A stretch of 64,000 nt of DNA from Flavobacteriales bacterium (GCA_016705545.1 JADIYA010000003.1:62001-126000), one strand, 5' to 3'; counted from the first letter of the stretch, positions 1 to 8,952 are shown. Numbers and translations: made by a program. Notes: generated by a model from the sequence alone, not told the origin.

Positions 1-483
1 TCGCGCCGTCTCGCCGCGCATGCGCTCGGTGTACTCGATGTCCCAGCTCAGATTGCGTACGCTGTGCTTATAGCTGGCCATGCCCACCGGCATGTCGAAG
101 AGCTCGAAGTCGAACTTCTCGATGAAAGTGAAGAGCGTGACCTGAACATCCATATCGTAGAACGGCACATCGGGGAAGAGCGGCACATCGCGGGCATCGA
201 TGCGCACATACTTGGGCACGAGGTCCTTCCGGTAGAACCAGACCTGATAGTCGTAGCCGCGCTCGAGGTAGATCTCGTACTCGCCTTTCCCATCGGTGAA
301 CTTCGTCTCGCGCTCCACGCTGTCCTTCACCAGGCGCACCTGCACCTGCTTGAGGCCGTCGCCAGAGAAGTACTCGCTCACGAGCCCATGCATGCGGATA
401 TAGAACGCATCGCTCGTTGATCCCACAGCCAGAAACGCTACGGCCATGAGCCCGCGCAATCCCAGCATCCTCCTGCTCTTCAT
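1..483 (-). CDS. Secreted protein with carboxypeptidase-regulatory-like beta-sandwich (partial)
   Basis: The reading frame is open from an ATG at 483 to the left edge with no stop, so the C-terminus is missing (161 codons seen). The N-terminus is a signal peptide: basic MKSRR, then a hydrophobic stretch ending near a GSTSDA cleavage region. The mature part (about residues 28-100) reads like a carboxypeptidase-regulatory or transthyretin-like domain: a short beta-rich segment with VQVRLVKDS, a TDGKGEYEIYLE turn and YVRIDARD. Such domains are common in Bacteroidota exported proteins and outer-membrane proteins. The role is unknown. It diverges from the membrane-protein gene that starts at 560. 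An alternative start is the Met at codon 6. Confidence 0.72.
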   Translation of the reverse strand, partial: MKSRRMLGLRGLMAVAFLAVGSTSDAFYIRMHGLVSEYFSGDGLKQVQVRLVKDSVERETKFTDGKGEYEIYLERGYDYQVWFYRKDLVPKYVRIDARDVPLFPDVPFYDMDVQVTLFTFIEKFDFELFDMPVGMASYKHSVRNLSWDIEYTERMRGETAR

Positions 484-559
484 TGCCGCCAATTTATCGG
501 GTGCGGCCGCGAAGGTGCGGAAACTTCGACGGACGCATCTTCGCGCCAAATCAACCGCC

Positions 560-910
560 ATGTTCCGCGACCTGCGCGCATCAGAGAATTTCCACATCGT
601 GCTCTGGCTGCTGAAGGACCTGTGCTGGGTGCTTGTGTGGAAGCCCTTGGGGCTGGCCATGTTCATCCCCACCTTCCTCATGGCCATTCACATCGCATGG
701 CGGATGCGACGCGACCCGGGTGAGCTGCTCCACTGCATCGCCGTGGTGTGCTGGATCACGGCCAATGGAATCTGGATGATGGGCGAGTTCTGGTTCGAGG
801 ATACCAAGCGGCATTGGGCGGTGCCCTTCTTCATTGCCGGGATCCTCGTGGTCGGCTGGTACTATGTGGTGATGCTTCCGCGGAAGCGGCGCGCAACGCC
901 TTCGGCATAG
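560..910 (+). CDS. Small integral membrane protein, function unknown
   Basis: 116 residues. The frame is open upstream to 446, but the ATG at 560 is preferred because it leaves the divergent gene's 5' end free and puts MFRDLRASENF directly before the first hydrophobic stretch. Three to four membrane segments are visible: around the WLLKDLCWVLVW and LAMFIPTFLMAI region, IAVVCWITANGIWMMG, and FFIAGILVVGWYYVVML. A short basic tail (PRKRR) follows. The many aromatic residues and the central tryptophans suggest a compact helical bundle. I cannot name the family. It lies just upstream of a cyclase gene in the same direction, with a separate -7-like promoter element between them. Confidence 0.65.
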   Translation: MFRDLRASENFHIVLWLLKDLCWVLVWKPLGLAMFIPTFLMAIHIAWRMRRDPGELLHCIAVVCWITANGIWMMGEFWFEDTKRHWAVPFFIAGILVVGWYYVVMLPRKRRATPSA

Positions 911-942
911 CAAGGCTTAACACGCCGCGGTGAAGCGCAGTC

Positions 943-950
943 TATTTTCG
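943..950 (+). promoter_or_regulatory. -7-like promoter element TATTTTCG
   Basis: TATTTTCG matches the Bacteroidota -7 pattern TAnnTTTG with C for T at the seventh position. It ends 8 bases before the ATG of the cyclase gene, so the transcript would have almost no leader. No clear -33 element is visible. Confidence 0.4.
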
Positions 951-958
951 GCCGCCCA

Positions 959-2026
959 ATGGATCCGCTTGTCCGCCTGCGTCTTCGCGCCAACCGCACC
1001 CTTCGCATCGCCGGCGCGTGGGCGGCAGCCGGGGCCTTGAGCGCGCTCTTCGAGCATAATGCGCTGGCCGAGGGGGGCGTGGCGAGCGACCTGCCGTTGC
1101 GCCTGTTCGACCGCATCGCGCTGGTATTCGGCGTGGGCCTCGCGGGCGGCGGGGCGTACATCTTCCTGCTGCGCGATCGGCTGCGGCACTTGGCCTATCT
1201 GCCTGCGCTGGCCATCATGGCGGCGCTGATCGCTGTCGTGCTCATGGTGACCATGGCATGGCTGCCGGCATCAAGCGATCCCTTCGGTGGCAGCTTCACC
1301 GACCGCCTGTTCAGCGTGGCCTGGCTCGGCAACTACCTGCAGTGGACGGCGCTCATGGGAGCCACCATGCTCATGGTGCGTCTCAGCGACCAGTTCGGCA
1401 CCGGCGGCCTCTCGCATTTCGCAGGGCGCTACCATCAGCCCCGGCAGGAACTCCGCATCTTCATGTTCCTCGACATGCGCTCGAGCACGAGCATCGCTGA
1501 GGACCTGGGCCATGTGCGTTACTTCCAGCTCATCAACGAGCTGTTCCAGGACATCACGGACCCGATCGTGTATTCGCGCGGCGAGATCTACCAATACGTG
1601 GGCGACGAGATCAGCGTGAGCTGGCCCTTGCGCCGCGGGCTGAACAAGCAGCGCTGCATCCGCTGTTTCCTCGATATCCGCGCGAAGCTGAAAGGGCGCG
1701 CATCCTACTACCAATCGCGCTATGGAATCACGCCCACCTTCAAGGCCGGCTTCCACTACGGCGAAGTCACCACCGGCGAAGTGGGCCTGGTGAAGAAGGA
1801 GCGCATATTCAGCGGCGATGCCGTGAACACTGCCGCGCGCATCCAGAACACGTGCAATGAGCATGGCGTGGACAACCTGATCAGCAAGGAGCTGCTGGAC
1901 CTGCTATTGCCGAAGGGAGCGCTCCCGGTGCGCGAGATCGGCAGCATCGCGCTGAAAGGGAAGCGATCGGCCATAAGCCTATGGACCATCGAGCCAAAGG
2001 GTTCCCCGGCTTCCGCAGCTCAGTAG
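959..2026 (+). CDS. Membrane-anchored class III adenylate/guanylate cyclase-like protein
   Basis: 355 residues. Residues about 15-145 hold several hydrophobic segments. A class III cyclase homology domain follows at about 165-345. Visible catalytic elements are the first metal Asp (D172 in FLDMRSST), the second (D216 in YVGDE) and the transition-state Asn/Arg pair (N290 and R294 in GDAVNTAARI). The base-selecting positions are unusual: Q212 where adenylate cyclases have Lys, and Ile where they have Asp just before the SGDAVN motif, so the product cannot be predicted. The family makes cAMP or cGMP at the inner membrane. The gene overlaps the convergent gene by 7 bases. A second cyclase of similar architecture lies 1.1 kb downstream on the other strand. 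Confidence 0.85.
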   Translation: MDPLVRLRLRANRTLRIAGAWAAAGALSALFEHNALAEGGVASDLPLRLFDRIALVFGVGLAGGGAYIFLLRDRLRHLAYLPALAIMAALIAVVLMVTMAWLPASSDPFGGSFTDRLFSVAWLGNYLQWTALMGATMLMVRLSDQFGTGGLSHFAGRYHQPRQELRIFMFLDMRSSTSIAEDLGHVRYFQLINELFQDITDPIVYSRGEIYQYVGDEISVSWPLRRGLNKQRCIRCFLDIRAKLKGRASYYQSRYGITPTFKAGFHYGEVTTGEVGLVKKERIFSGDAVNTAARIQNTCNEHGVDNLISKELLDLLLPKGALPVREIGSIALKGKRSAISLWTIEPKGSPASAAQ

Positions 2027-3114
2027 ATCCAGCTCTTCCGCCGGTTGGCCACCACGAACTGCCCGAGCGGGCTGCGATAAACCACCCGATCGCCGAAGAG
2101 GTCGAAACGCTTGATCGCCGCTTCCGTGCCGTATCGGAAGCGTTCGCCTTGCGCGATGCCATGCAGCTCGCGGTTCATGTCGAGGTACGCGAGCAATCCA
2201 CCTTCGACCTGCCATTGCTCCGGCACGTAAGGCTCTACCAGCGTGCTTACCCCACTGCGGAAGAGCATCAAGCGGCCGCGATCGAGGTAGAGCAGCAGGC
2301 TGTCCTTCACCCAATACTCCGTGGGCGGCTCATCCAGGACACGGTGCACGGTGCCGCGCTCGAAGCACTTCAGGCGGCCATTGCCATCGATGAATGCAAT
2401 GAGGCCATCCCCAGCCTTGGCCGATGCCGGTCGCAGGTCGCTGATCTCCTGCTCCTTGCCTTGGAAGAGCGCCTTGAACACGCGCGCATGCCCGTCCCAC
2501 CAGCCAATCACACCGCCACCCGCCACCGCGATGCCCACATCGGTGCTATCGCTGAGCACGCGCAATCGGCCAGCTTGGAACAGCGAGAGCCTGCGCGCCT
2601 CCTTGTTGAAGACGACGAGCACGTTCGAACCAAGCAGCCATTGCGGGCGCTCGCTGCCGCGCTCAACCTGCGCGATGGATTGGGCCGTGCCGCGCCAGAG
2701 CACGCGCAGTTCGTTGAGCAGCGTGTCGTGCACCACGATGAGGCTGTCGCTCACACCGAAGGCCGCCACGTTGGTGGCAACAGCACGCGCGCGGCCCTCG
2801 CGGATGGTCTTGAGCGTATCGGCGCTGAGCCAGGCAATCCGATGCCGTGTGCCCTGCGGGTCGCCGCCAGCGCGGTCAAGCAGATGGAGGCGCCGTCCTT
2901 CAGGCAGGAAGACCTTGAGCTGGCCTTGGTGGTCGCGGTAAACGACCTGATCATCCATCGCATGCACCAACGCAGGCGGCCGTGGCTCCAGCTTCTCGAA
3001 CCGTCCGTTCGCGAGTATGACGAAGCGCTCCTCACCGGAAACGAAAGGCACTGGCGCTTGCGCCCCGACAATCGAAGCGCGCACCGCGAACGCCAGGTAC
3101 ACCCAGCGTTTCAT
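2020..3114 (-). CDS. Exported beta-rich (propeller-like) protein, function unknown
   Basis: 364 residues starting MKRWVYLAFAV, with a signal peptide ending near VGAQA. The rest is a series of short beta-strand repeats of about 40-45 residues containing patterns such as VVYRDHQGQL, LIAFIDGNGRL, LLLYLDRGRL and LLAYLDMNRE, as in a beta-propeller built from degenerate blades. It is probably periplasmic or on the cell surface. The stop codon overlaps the end of the convergent cyclase gene, and its ATG overlaps the stop of the upstream cyclase gene by 4 bases (3111-3114). It is therefore likely co-transcribed with, and translated after, that second cyclase. The pairing suggests a sensor or accessory role, which is inference only. 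Confidence 0.72.
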   Translation of the reverse strand: MKRWVYLAFAVRASIVGAQAPVPFVSGEERFVILANGRFEKLEPRPPALVHAMDDQVVYRDHQGQLKVFLPEGRRLHLLDRAGGDPQGTRHRIAWLSADTLKTIREGRARAVATNVAAFGVSDSLIVVHDTLLNELRVLWRGTAQSIAQVERGSERPQWLLGSNVLVVFNKEARRLSLFQAGRLRVLSDSTDVGIAVAGGGVIGWWDGHARVFKALFQGKEQEISDLRPASAKAGDGLIAFIDGNGRLKCFERGTVHRVLDEPPTEYWVKDSLLLYLDRGRLMLFRSGVSTLVEPYVPEQWQVEGGLLAYLDMNRELHGIAQGERFRYGTEAAIKRFDLFGDRVVYRSPLGQFVVANRRKSWIY

Positions 3115-4154
3115 GACGCCACCATCAGGCGTGACACATCGTGCACCCGCACCTCACGCCGCTTGCCCTTCAACGGCACCAGGTGTTCCGGCCCGATGTC
3201 GAAGCGCTTGGTGGCCTCCGGCAGCCGCTCCAGCAATTCGGCGCTCACCAGGATCCTCGTCTTCATCACCTTCGCGAGGCCGAGCATGCGGCTCACGCTA
3301 TTCATCACATCGCCGCTGAGGTCGACCGTGCGCTTGATGTGACCGACCTGTGCCGAGATCACCCGACCGCCGTGCAGGCCCGCACGGAATTGCGGCACTA
3401 GCCCGTATTCGCGCATGAATTCATCCTCATGCTCCTTGATGCGCGCCTCGATGTCGAAGAAGAGGTCGAGGCAGCTCAGCTTACGGGTGCCGATGCGCAT
3501 GGGCCAGGTGAAGATCACCTCATCGCCCACGTACTTGTGTATGTCTGCCTCGTTGCGGAGCACGGCATCGGTCATCAGCGAGTACACATGGTTCAGGAAG
3601 CGGTAATAGCGCAGATCCCCAAGACGCTCTGCGATCTCGGTGCTGCTCACCAGATCGAGGGTGAGCACTACGCGCTCTTCGCGCTTGGGGCGCTCGTAGC
3701 GGCCGAGCAGGAAGCCCATGAAGGTTCTCCGACCCATCCACTCCTCCACCTGCACCACAAGGATGGCGATGGAGCTGACCACCACGGCACGCAGCACCAG
3801 CCGGTAGAACTGGGCCATGCCGAAGATCTCGTGCATGCGGTAGGGCGCATCGCTGGCGAGCATGGTGAAGCGATCGCTGCCCCAGAGCCAGGCCACGCCG
3901 ATGAGCAGCATGGTGAAGAGGTTCACCAGCAGGGCCTTCCCAAGGAACTGAAGGGGAACGGCCAAGGCCCGGAAGCGCCTGCCGAAGAGGTACTCCTCCA
4001 GCACGCCGGTCCAAAGGCCGAGCAGCAGCCATGCGCCCAAAACGAGCAGGCTGATATCGTCCCCGGCGAAGAGCGTTAGCACCCAGGCCACCATAGCCGC
4101 CACCAAACCGTACTTGGCGATCTTGCGGAGCTTATAGCGCGTTAGGGAATTCAT
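3111..4154 (-). CDS. Membrane-anchored class III adenylate cyclase
   Basis: 347 residues from the ATG at 4154. The frame stays open to 4310, but that extension is low-complexity and would overlap the divergent regulator. Four hydrophobic segments occupy about residues 15-135, in an arrangement resembling the other cyclase nearby. The catalytic domain spans about 160-340. It has both metal Asp residues (D167 in LDLVSST, D211 in KYVGDE), the adenine-selecting pair K207 and D278 (DLSGD), and N285/R289. All key adenylate-cyclase residues are present, so cAMP synthesis is predicted. Its 3' end overlaps the propeller-like gene by 4 bases. It diverges from a Crp/Fnr regulator gene at 4220. Confidence 0.87.
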   Translation of the reverse strand: MNSLTRYKLRKIAKYGLVAAMVAWVLTLFAGDDISLLVLGAWLLLGLWTGVLEEYLFGRRFRALAVPLQFLGKALLVNLFTMLLIGVAWLWGSDRFTMLASDAPYRMHEIFGMAQFYRLVLRAVVVSSIAILVVQVEEWMGRRTFMGFLLGRYERPKREERVVLTLDLVSSTEIAERLGDLRYYRFLNHVYSLMTDAVLRNEADIHKYVGDEVIFTWPMRIGTRKLSCLDLFFDIEARIKEHEDEFMREYGLVPQFRAGLHGGRVISAQVGHIKRTVDLSGDVMNSVSRMLGLAKVMKTRILVSAELLERLPEATKRFDIGPEHLVPLKGKRREVRVHDVSRLMVAS

Positions 4155-4182
4155 CTCGGGCCTGCCGGCTTCCAGCGGGGCG

Positions 4183-4190
4183 CGAATGTA
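4183..4190 (-). promoter_or_regulatory. -7-like promoter element TACATTCG
   Basis: On the minus strand this reads TACATTCG, matching the TAnnTTYG pattern seen at other first genes here. It lies 28 bases before the ATG at 4154, in the divergent gap between the cyclase and the Crp/Fnr regulator. Confidence 0.4.
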
Positions 4191-4219
4191 CTTGCACCGG
4201 ATGCCGCCACCTTTGCGGC

Positions 4220-4786
4220 ATGGACCTCCTTCGCCGCACCATCGTGCGCTATGTTGAGCTCTCCGATCGCGATTGGGCGGTGATTGCTCCGCGCTGGAAG
4301 GAATATGCATTCAGCCGCGGCGCTTTCATCAGCAGTGTAGGCAAGGTCGAGGACCGCTTCTACATCGTAGCCCAAGGCGTTCAGAAGCTCTCGTTCCCGC
4401 ACGATGGCGCGGACATCTGCGTAGGCTTCGCGTACGGCGGGAGCTGGAGCGGCGAATATGCCTCCTTCCTCACGCGGAAGCCCGCCCGCTTCGATGTGGT
4501 AGCGGTGACCGACAGCATCCTGCTCGGGATCGCGCACGCGGACCTGCAGCGGCTCTACGCTGAAATGCCCGTGATGGAGCGTTGGGGGCGCTTGATCGCC
4601 GAAGAGGTGCTGGTGGGCCGCGCCACGCGCGAGATCGAACAGATGAGCCTGAGCGCAGGAGAGCGCTACGAACGCCTGGTGAAGCGCAGCCCGCAACTGC
4701 TGCAGCTCGTGCCGCAGAAGGACATCGCCAGCTACCTGCGGATGACCCCGGAGACGCTAAGCCGCTTGCGACGGAGCACTTCTTGA
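4220..4786 (+). CDS. Crp/Fnr-family transcriptional regulator
   Basis: 188 residues. The N-terminal cyclic-nucleotide-binding-type beta-barrel spans about residues 5-120 (FYIVAQGVQKLSF, GSWSGEYASFLT). A linker helix follows at 120-150 and a short C-terminal helix-turn-helix ends the protein (VPQKDIASYLRMTPETLSRLRR). The barrel keeps the Gly-Glu of the phosphate-binding cassette but has Ala-Arg where CRP has Arg-Ser, so cAMP binding is not assured even though a predicted adenylate cyclase gene diverges from it 66 bases away. Similar Bacteroidota regulators often neighbour DinB-like genes, as here (next gene, same strand). The role is DNA binding; the target genes are unknown. Confidence 0.85.
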   Translation: MDLLRRTIVRYVELSDRDWAVIAPRWKEYAFSRGAFISSVGKVEDRFYIVAQGVQKLSFPHDGADICVGFAYGGSWSGEYASFLTRKPARFDVVAVTDSILLGIAHADLQRLYAEMPVMERWGRLIAEEVLVGRATREIEQMSLSAGERYERLVKRSPQLLQLVPQKDIASYLRMTPETLSRLRRSTS

Positions 4787-4831
4787 TGCAGATCAACGGG
4801 GCATGCCCGCGTGTGTTCATTGCTTCGCAGC

Positions 4832-5407
4832 ATGAAACGCATGCCCATGGAAACCCTCCAGCTATGCGCCGATCTCATCAGTGAGCTGGACCAGCAGCTC
4901 ACACGCACCAAGGCGATCGCGCAACTGCCCGCTGAACGGCTGCTCCATCGCACCGATCCAGATAAGTGGAATGCGCTCGATGTATTCGAGCACCTCAATC
5001 TGAGCAGCGGCATCTACCTGCGCGGTCTGGAGCGCGCGTTCGCTGAGCAGGCACCTTCACTGCGTGCCACGCCCACCTTCACGCCCGGCTTCATCGGCGA
5101 CTATTCCACCCGCAACATGCTACCCAGGGCCGATGGCAGGCTCGTTTGGCGCATGCGCACCATGCGGATGTTCGATCCTGCGCGCCAGCACGGATCCGAC
5201 CACGAGAGCATCAACCGGTTCATCGCGCTGTGCGAAGGCTTCATCAAGCTGCTGCAGCTTGCGCCCGGCACCGACCTCAACCGAATGCGGGTCACCAGCT
5301 CCCTCGGCCCGGTGATCCGCTTCCGCGCCGGCGATGCGTTCCGCTTCCCGATCGCTCATCAGAAGCGGCACTTCTTGCAGATCGAGCGCTTGCTGGCCCA
5401 TCGCTGA
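4832..5407 (+). CDS. DinB-superfamily protein
   Basis: 191 residues from the ATG at 4832 (MKRMPME). An in-frame ATG at 4811 and further Met codons just downstream are alternatives. The sequence has the four-helix DinB/YfiT layout: an opening helix ending LPAERLLHRTDPDKWNALDVFEHLN, where the KWN..D..EHL pattern includes the first metal His, a long second half with SDHESINRFIALCEG, and a final helix with FPIAHQKRHFLQIERLL supplying the other histidines. DinB-like proteins are metal-dependent and mostly uncharacterised, with some acting as thiol transferases. It follows the Crp/Fnr gene by 45 bases, probably in one operon. Confidence 0.8.
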   Translation: MKRMPMETLQLCADLISELDQQLTRTKAIAQLPAERLLHRTDPDKWNALDVFEHLNLSSGIYLRGLERAFAEQAPSLRATPTFTPGFIGDYSTRNMLPRADGRLVWRMRTMRMFDPARQHGSDHESINRFIALCEGFIKLLQLAPGTDLNRMRVTSSLGPVIRFRAGDAFRFPIAHQKRHFLQIERLLAHR

Positions 5408-5427
5408 CATGGCAGTACCGCAGCTGC

Positions 5428-6382
5428 TCAATCCGCAGCGAGCAGTCTATTCAGCACCCGAACGAATTCCCGCGGCCGTTCGATGTTCGGCACGTGGCCC
5501 GTCCTCGGGATCACGATCCAGCGGTCCTCTGCCAACCCATTGCGCATAAGCACTGCCCGCCCAACAGCATTCGGGATCAGTTCATCGCGCTCGCCCCAGA
5601 TCAGGTGAACGGGCATCCTCCAATCGTACTTCTTGTGAACGAACGACTCCTCGTGCGCCATCAGGTCCTTGATCAGCGTGATCTGCGCGGCGCGGAAGGG
5701 CGCGGCGAACTCGTTGTAGACCTGCTTCAGGATGAAGCCGGGCAACGGTGGATCGCGATAGAGCGAGAGCTTGATCCCGAAACGCAAATCCTTGGCAGTG
5801 GGGGTGCGCATTACAGCGAGCATGCTCGGCGCGCCGTGCGCCCGCGCGATGCTGTCCGCGAGGGCGGCGCTGTAATCGCTCACGAGGCCATCGTAAATCA
5901 CCAAATGCTTGATGCGTTCGGGGTGCAGTTCGGCCAAGCGAGCCGCCACCCCGCCACCGTAGCTGTTGCCGACCAACGGGACCGGCTTTCACACCGAGGC
6001 TGTCGAGCAGGAGGATCACATGCGCCACTTGGTCATCGATGCTGCGTCCAGCATGGGCGGTATCCCACTTCGCGCTCTTTCCGTGGCTGAGCAGATCCGG
6101 CAGGATGCAGTCGTACTCCTTGCGCAGCAGCTTGGCGGTCTTGCTCCATTGCAGCGCGCCCGTGCCGGTGTAGCCGTGCAGCAGCAGCAGCTTGGGCTTG
6201 CCGGTGTCGCGGTACCATGCGAACCGCGGTCCCGTGGGCGTGGTGACGGTTCTTGCTACATAGCCCTTGCGCTCCAATCGCTTCTCGCAGGAACGGCCGT
6301 GCATACGGGCGAGGTTGCAGGAGGAGAACGCGTACACCAAGAAGAGGAGGATCGCATAGCTCACTGCGCGATGCATCCTCAT
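5428..6382 (-). pseudogene. Lipoprotein alpha/beta hydrolase, frameshifted
   Basis: Two frames together encode one hydrolase of about 317 residues. The N-terminal part (from the ATG at 6382) has a lipoprotein signal with an FSSC lipobox, then LLLLHGYTGTG (oxyanion loop) and DLLSHGKS. The C-terminal part carries the nucleophile elbow GNSYGGG, the acid in WGERDELIP and the catalytic His in TGHVPNIERP. They join around 5981-5990, where an A-run (AAAG) has one base too many: removing it gives VKPVPLVGNSYGGG. All catalytic residues survive, so this may be a sequence error rather than a dead gene. The start overlaps the stop of the upstream DUF5916 gene (TGATG), implying translational coupling. Substrate unknown. 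Confidence 0.8.
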
Positions 6383-8829
6383 CAGCGCGCCCTCCGCTTG
6401 CTGACCGCGCTCCCCGCATCCAGGAACCAGATCGCCTTGAGCGAGAAGCTGTTGATGCCGGGAGATCGCCATGTGTTGTCGAGGTTCTCGAAGTAGTCCT
6501 GGCGCACGATGCCTTCGCGGGCGAAGATGTTGTCTTTCCAGCCAAGGGTGATCTCGCTGCCGGGCGCGAAGTTCCAGCGCAGCCATACATCCACGGTGAA
6601 CGCGTCGAAATCCACATCGTGCTTTGACGTGCCATCCTCGTAGCGGCCGTTGTACCCCGTCGCGGCCAGCTTGCCATCGAGCAGCAGCTCGTGGTATTCC
6701 ACGTATTGCGCGCGGCTCCAATAGTGTCGTACATCAGCGTTGAGCGACAGGGTGTTGGTGAAGGTGTAGCTGCCTTCCAAGCTGAGCTCCGTGGTCCACT
6801 GGTCGCGGCGGCCCAGGATGATGTCATCGTCGGAGAAGGCCACCCATCCCACGTCCTCGTCCTTGAACTCATGGTAGCCGCCAAGGATGAAGAAGAGCTT
6901 GTCGTTGGGGCGTACCCGATTCTCCAGCACAACCCACATGTTCTTGCGGTCCCGCTCGTAGAAACGGCGATAGCCTCCGCGCAGGTCAATCGCATAAGGC
7001 AGGTTATAGTTGGTGCTGATCCACGCTTCGTAGCGCACGTTGGTAGGGAACTCATAGAGCCTGCCCGGCATGCGCGCCTCGAAGGGGTCGTAGGTGAGCA
7101 CGGGTTCCGCGCGTATGCTGCCTCCGAAGGCATTGAAGCCGCGCAGCACGCGGAAGGTGTTCACCTCCATGGCGAGGTTGAAGAAGTGATCCGGAACGAT
7201 CACGCGTGAGTATTCTCCATTGAGTCCGATGCCCCAGCGCTGCCAAGGTGCTTTCGGCTTGTACTTCACGAAATTCAACTCAGGCTCAACGCTGCGGTAG
7301 TTCACCCACGGCCAGAAACCGAGGTCGTTCGGGTCGTAATCCGGAGAGAACTCCTCGTACGATGTGCTGTACGTGAGCGCGCCTCCGGTCTTGCCGATGC
7401 CGAGTTCGTAGGAATAGCCGAGGTCACGCACAAGCCCCGGCGCGAACTGCTGCGTGATGCGGCCCACCGCACCGCCTTGCAGCGTGCGCGCCTTGTTGTT
7501 CACCAGCAGGTCGAAGGCCGTGGTATTGGCATCGTAGGTGTCGCCATCACGGAGCACGTTGGTGTTGATCAGGCTCGCGTAACCGTTGTTGGGCAATTGC
7601 TGGTCGAGCACGAGGACATTGTAGTTCGACAAGGGATCCGTGAGCACTTCGCGGGTATTGCCCAAGCTGTCGGTGATGGTGCCGTAGGTGGCACGCGTCA
7701 CCGCGTTCAGCAGGCCGATGCCTAGCCCTTTCGGGCCACGACCGCTGATCTTGGTGGCGTTGATGAGCTTGCTCACGCCGGGGTCGTCGGTGACGGTCTC
7801 GCCTTCCTGCAGCGATGCGTAGAGGTTGCCGCGCAACAGCGGCACCCCACCGATCCTGCGGCTGTAGAAGACATCACCCCGCTGGAAGAGCTCGGTGCCC
7901 TCAGTGAAGAACTGCCGGTTCTCGTTGAATTGCACCTCGAAGGGCGAGAGGTTGAGCACCACGTTATCGCTCACCACCTGGCCGAAATCGGGGATCAAGG
8001 TCATGTCCAGCGTGTAGGCATCCGTCAAACCGAGCTTCACATCCATGCCGCCGTTGAAGGTGGTCGTCCAATCACTCTCGTTCGGGTCATCTTGCGGGAA
8101 GTGCTGCGCATAGGCCGAAGCGTACGGAAGCAGCATCAGGCGCAGCGGCGGTTCGATCCCGCTGATGCCCGTGAGCACCCCGCATTGGCGGAGCCAGCCT
8201 TCCTTCAGCGGATCGATCGGGTTCCAGAAGCTCTTCTCGCGCGTCCGTCCTACAAGACGCATGAATTGAACGCTCCACACGTGCTCCTTGGCCTTGGGAA
8301 AGCGGAAGGCCGAGTACGGGATGCTCATCTCCGCCACCCAGCCTTGCTCCGTGATGCGCGCCGCGCTGTGCCAGACTGCATGCCAGTTCTCGTCTTCTTC
8401 CTCGTTGGCCACGATCGCATCGAACTGAACACCCGCCGCTGTGACAATGAACTCGAAGCCGTTGCGGCCGCTCTCATAGGGATCCAAGGTGATGCCGAAC
8501 CAGTCGGTGATGCCGATCTGGTCGCGACCGCTCAGGCGCATCATCACACTATCGGGGTCATCGTAGAGAACTGCACCAACAAGGATGGCGTTGTCACTGT
8601 ACAGCACGCGCACCTCGCTGCGGTAGTTGCTCGGCTCGTTGGGCCGCGGCTCGTTCTGCACGAATTCGGTGCCGATGGTCGCCGTGGCCCACGAGGGCTC
8701 ATCAAGCACGCCATCCACCACGATGCGCTCCATGGCCCGAGCGGCCGTGAGATTCTTGCAGACCAGGGTGGTGTCCTGCGCGAAACCTGCTGAAGAAACG
8801 AGAAGAGCGATGAGGGCAGACAGGCGCAT
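6382..8829 (-). CDS. DUF5916 outer-membrane protein with N-terminal CBM9-like domain
   Basis: 815 residues. A signal peptide ends near SAGFAQ. Residues about 30-220 resemble the carbohydrate-binding family 9-like domain typical of this family (IVVDGVLDEPSW, YRSEVRVLYSDNAILVGA, WVAEMSIPYSAFRF). The rest has the pattern of an outer-membrane beta-barrel: alternating aromatic strands, PDFGQV, an FNENRQFFTEGTELF element and SRRIGG, as in DUF5916 proteins. The C-terminus ends in a strand-like segment (FSLKAIWFLDAG) followed by a basic tail. DUF5916 proteins are widespread in Bacteroidota and have no settled function. Its stop codon overlaps the start of the hydrolase gene. Confidence 0.85.
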   Translation of the reverse strand: MRLSALIALLVSSAGFAQDTTLVCKNLTAARAMERIVVDGVLDEPSWATATIGTEFVQNEPRPNEPSNYRSEVRVLYSDNAILVGAVLYDDPDSVMMRLSGRDQIGITDWFGITLDPYESGRNGFEFIVTAAGVQFDAIVANEEEDENWHAVWHSAARITEQGWVAEMSIPYSAFRFPKAKEHVWSVQFMRLVGRTREKSFWNPIDPLKEGWLRQCGVLTGISGIEPPLRLMLLPYASAYAQHFPQDDPNESDWTTTFNGGMDVKLGLTDAYTLDMTLIPDFGQVVSDNVVLNLSPFEVQFNENRQFFTEGTELFQRGDVFYSRRIGGVPLLRGNLYASLQEGETVTDDPGVSKLINATKISGRGPKGLGIGLLNAVTRATYGTITDSLGNTREVLTDPLSNYNVLVLDQQLPNNGYASLINTNVLRDGDTYDANTTAFDLLVNNKARTLQGGAVGRITQQFAPGLVRDLGYSYELGIGKTGGALTYSTSYEEFSPDYDPNDLGFWPWVNYRSVEPELNFVKYKPKAPWQRWGIGLNGEYSRVIVPDHFFNLAMEVNTFRVLRGFNAFGGSIRAEPVLTYDPFEARMPGRLYEFPTNVRYEAWISTNYNLPYAIDLRGGYRRFYERDRKNMWVVLENRVRPNDKLFFILGGYHEFKDEDVGWVAFSDDDIILGRRDQWTTELSLEGSYTFTNTLSLNADVRHYWSRAQYVEYHELLLDGKLAATGYNGRYEDGTSKHDVDFDAFTVDVWLRWNFAPGSEITLGWKDNIFAREGIVRQDYFENLDNTWRSPGINSFSLKAIWFLDAGSAVSKRRAR

Positions 8830-8928
8830 CGAGGCACGAAGGTCGGGGACACGGGATGAAGGTCCGTCCCCGGGACAATCGGAAAGGGGATAGACCGTTT
8901 CGAAGCACGCGCCCGACGGTGCGGGGCG

Positions 8929-8947
8929 GCGGGGCTTGTCGCCCCGC
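8929..8947 (-). terminator. GC-rich hairpin after the EF-G-like gene
   Basis: A perfect 7-bp stem (GCGGGGC/GCCCCGC) with a 5-base loop lies 6 bases beyond the stop of the EF-G-like gene. No U-run follows on that strand, so it is a weak terminator candidate. Confidence 0.35.
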
Positions 8948-8952
8948 GAGAA

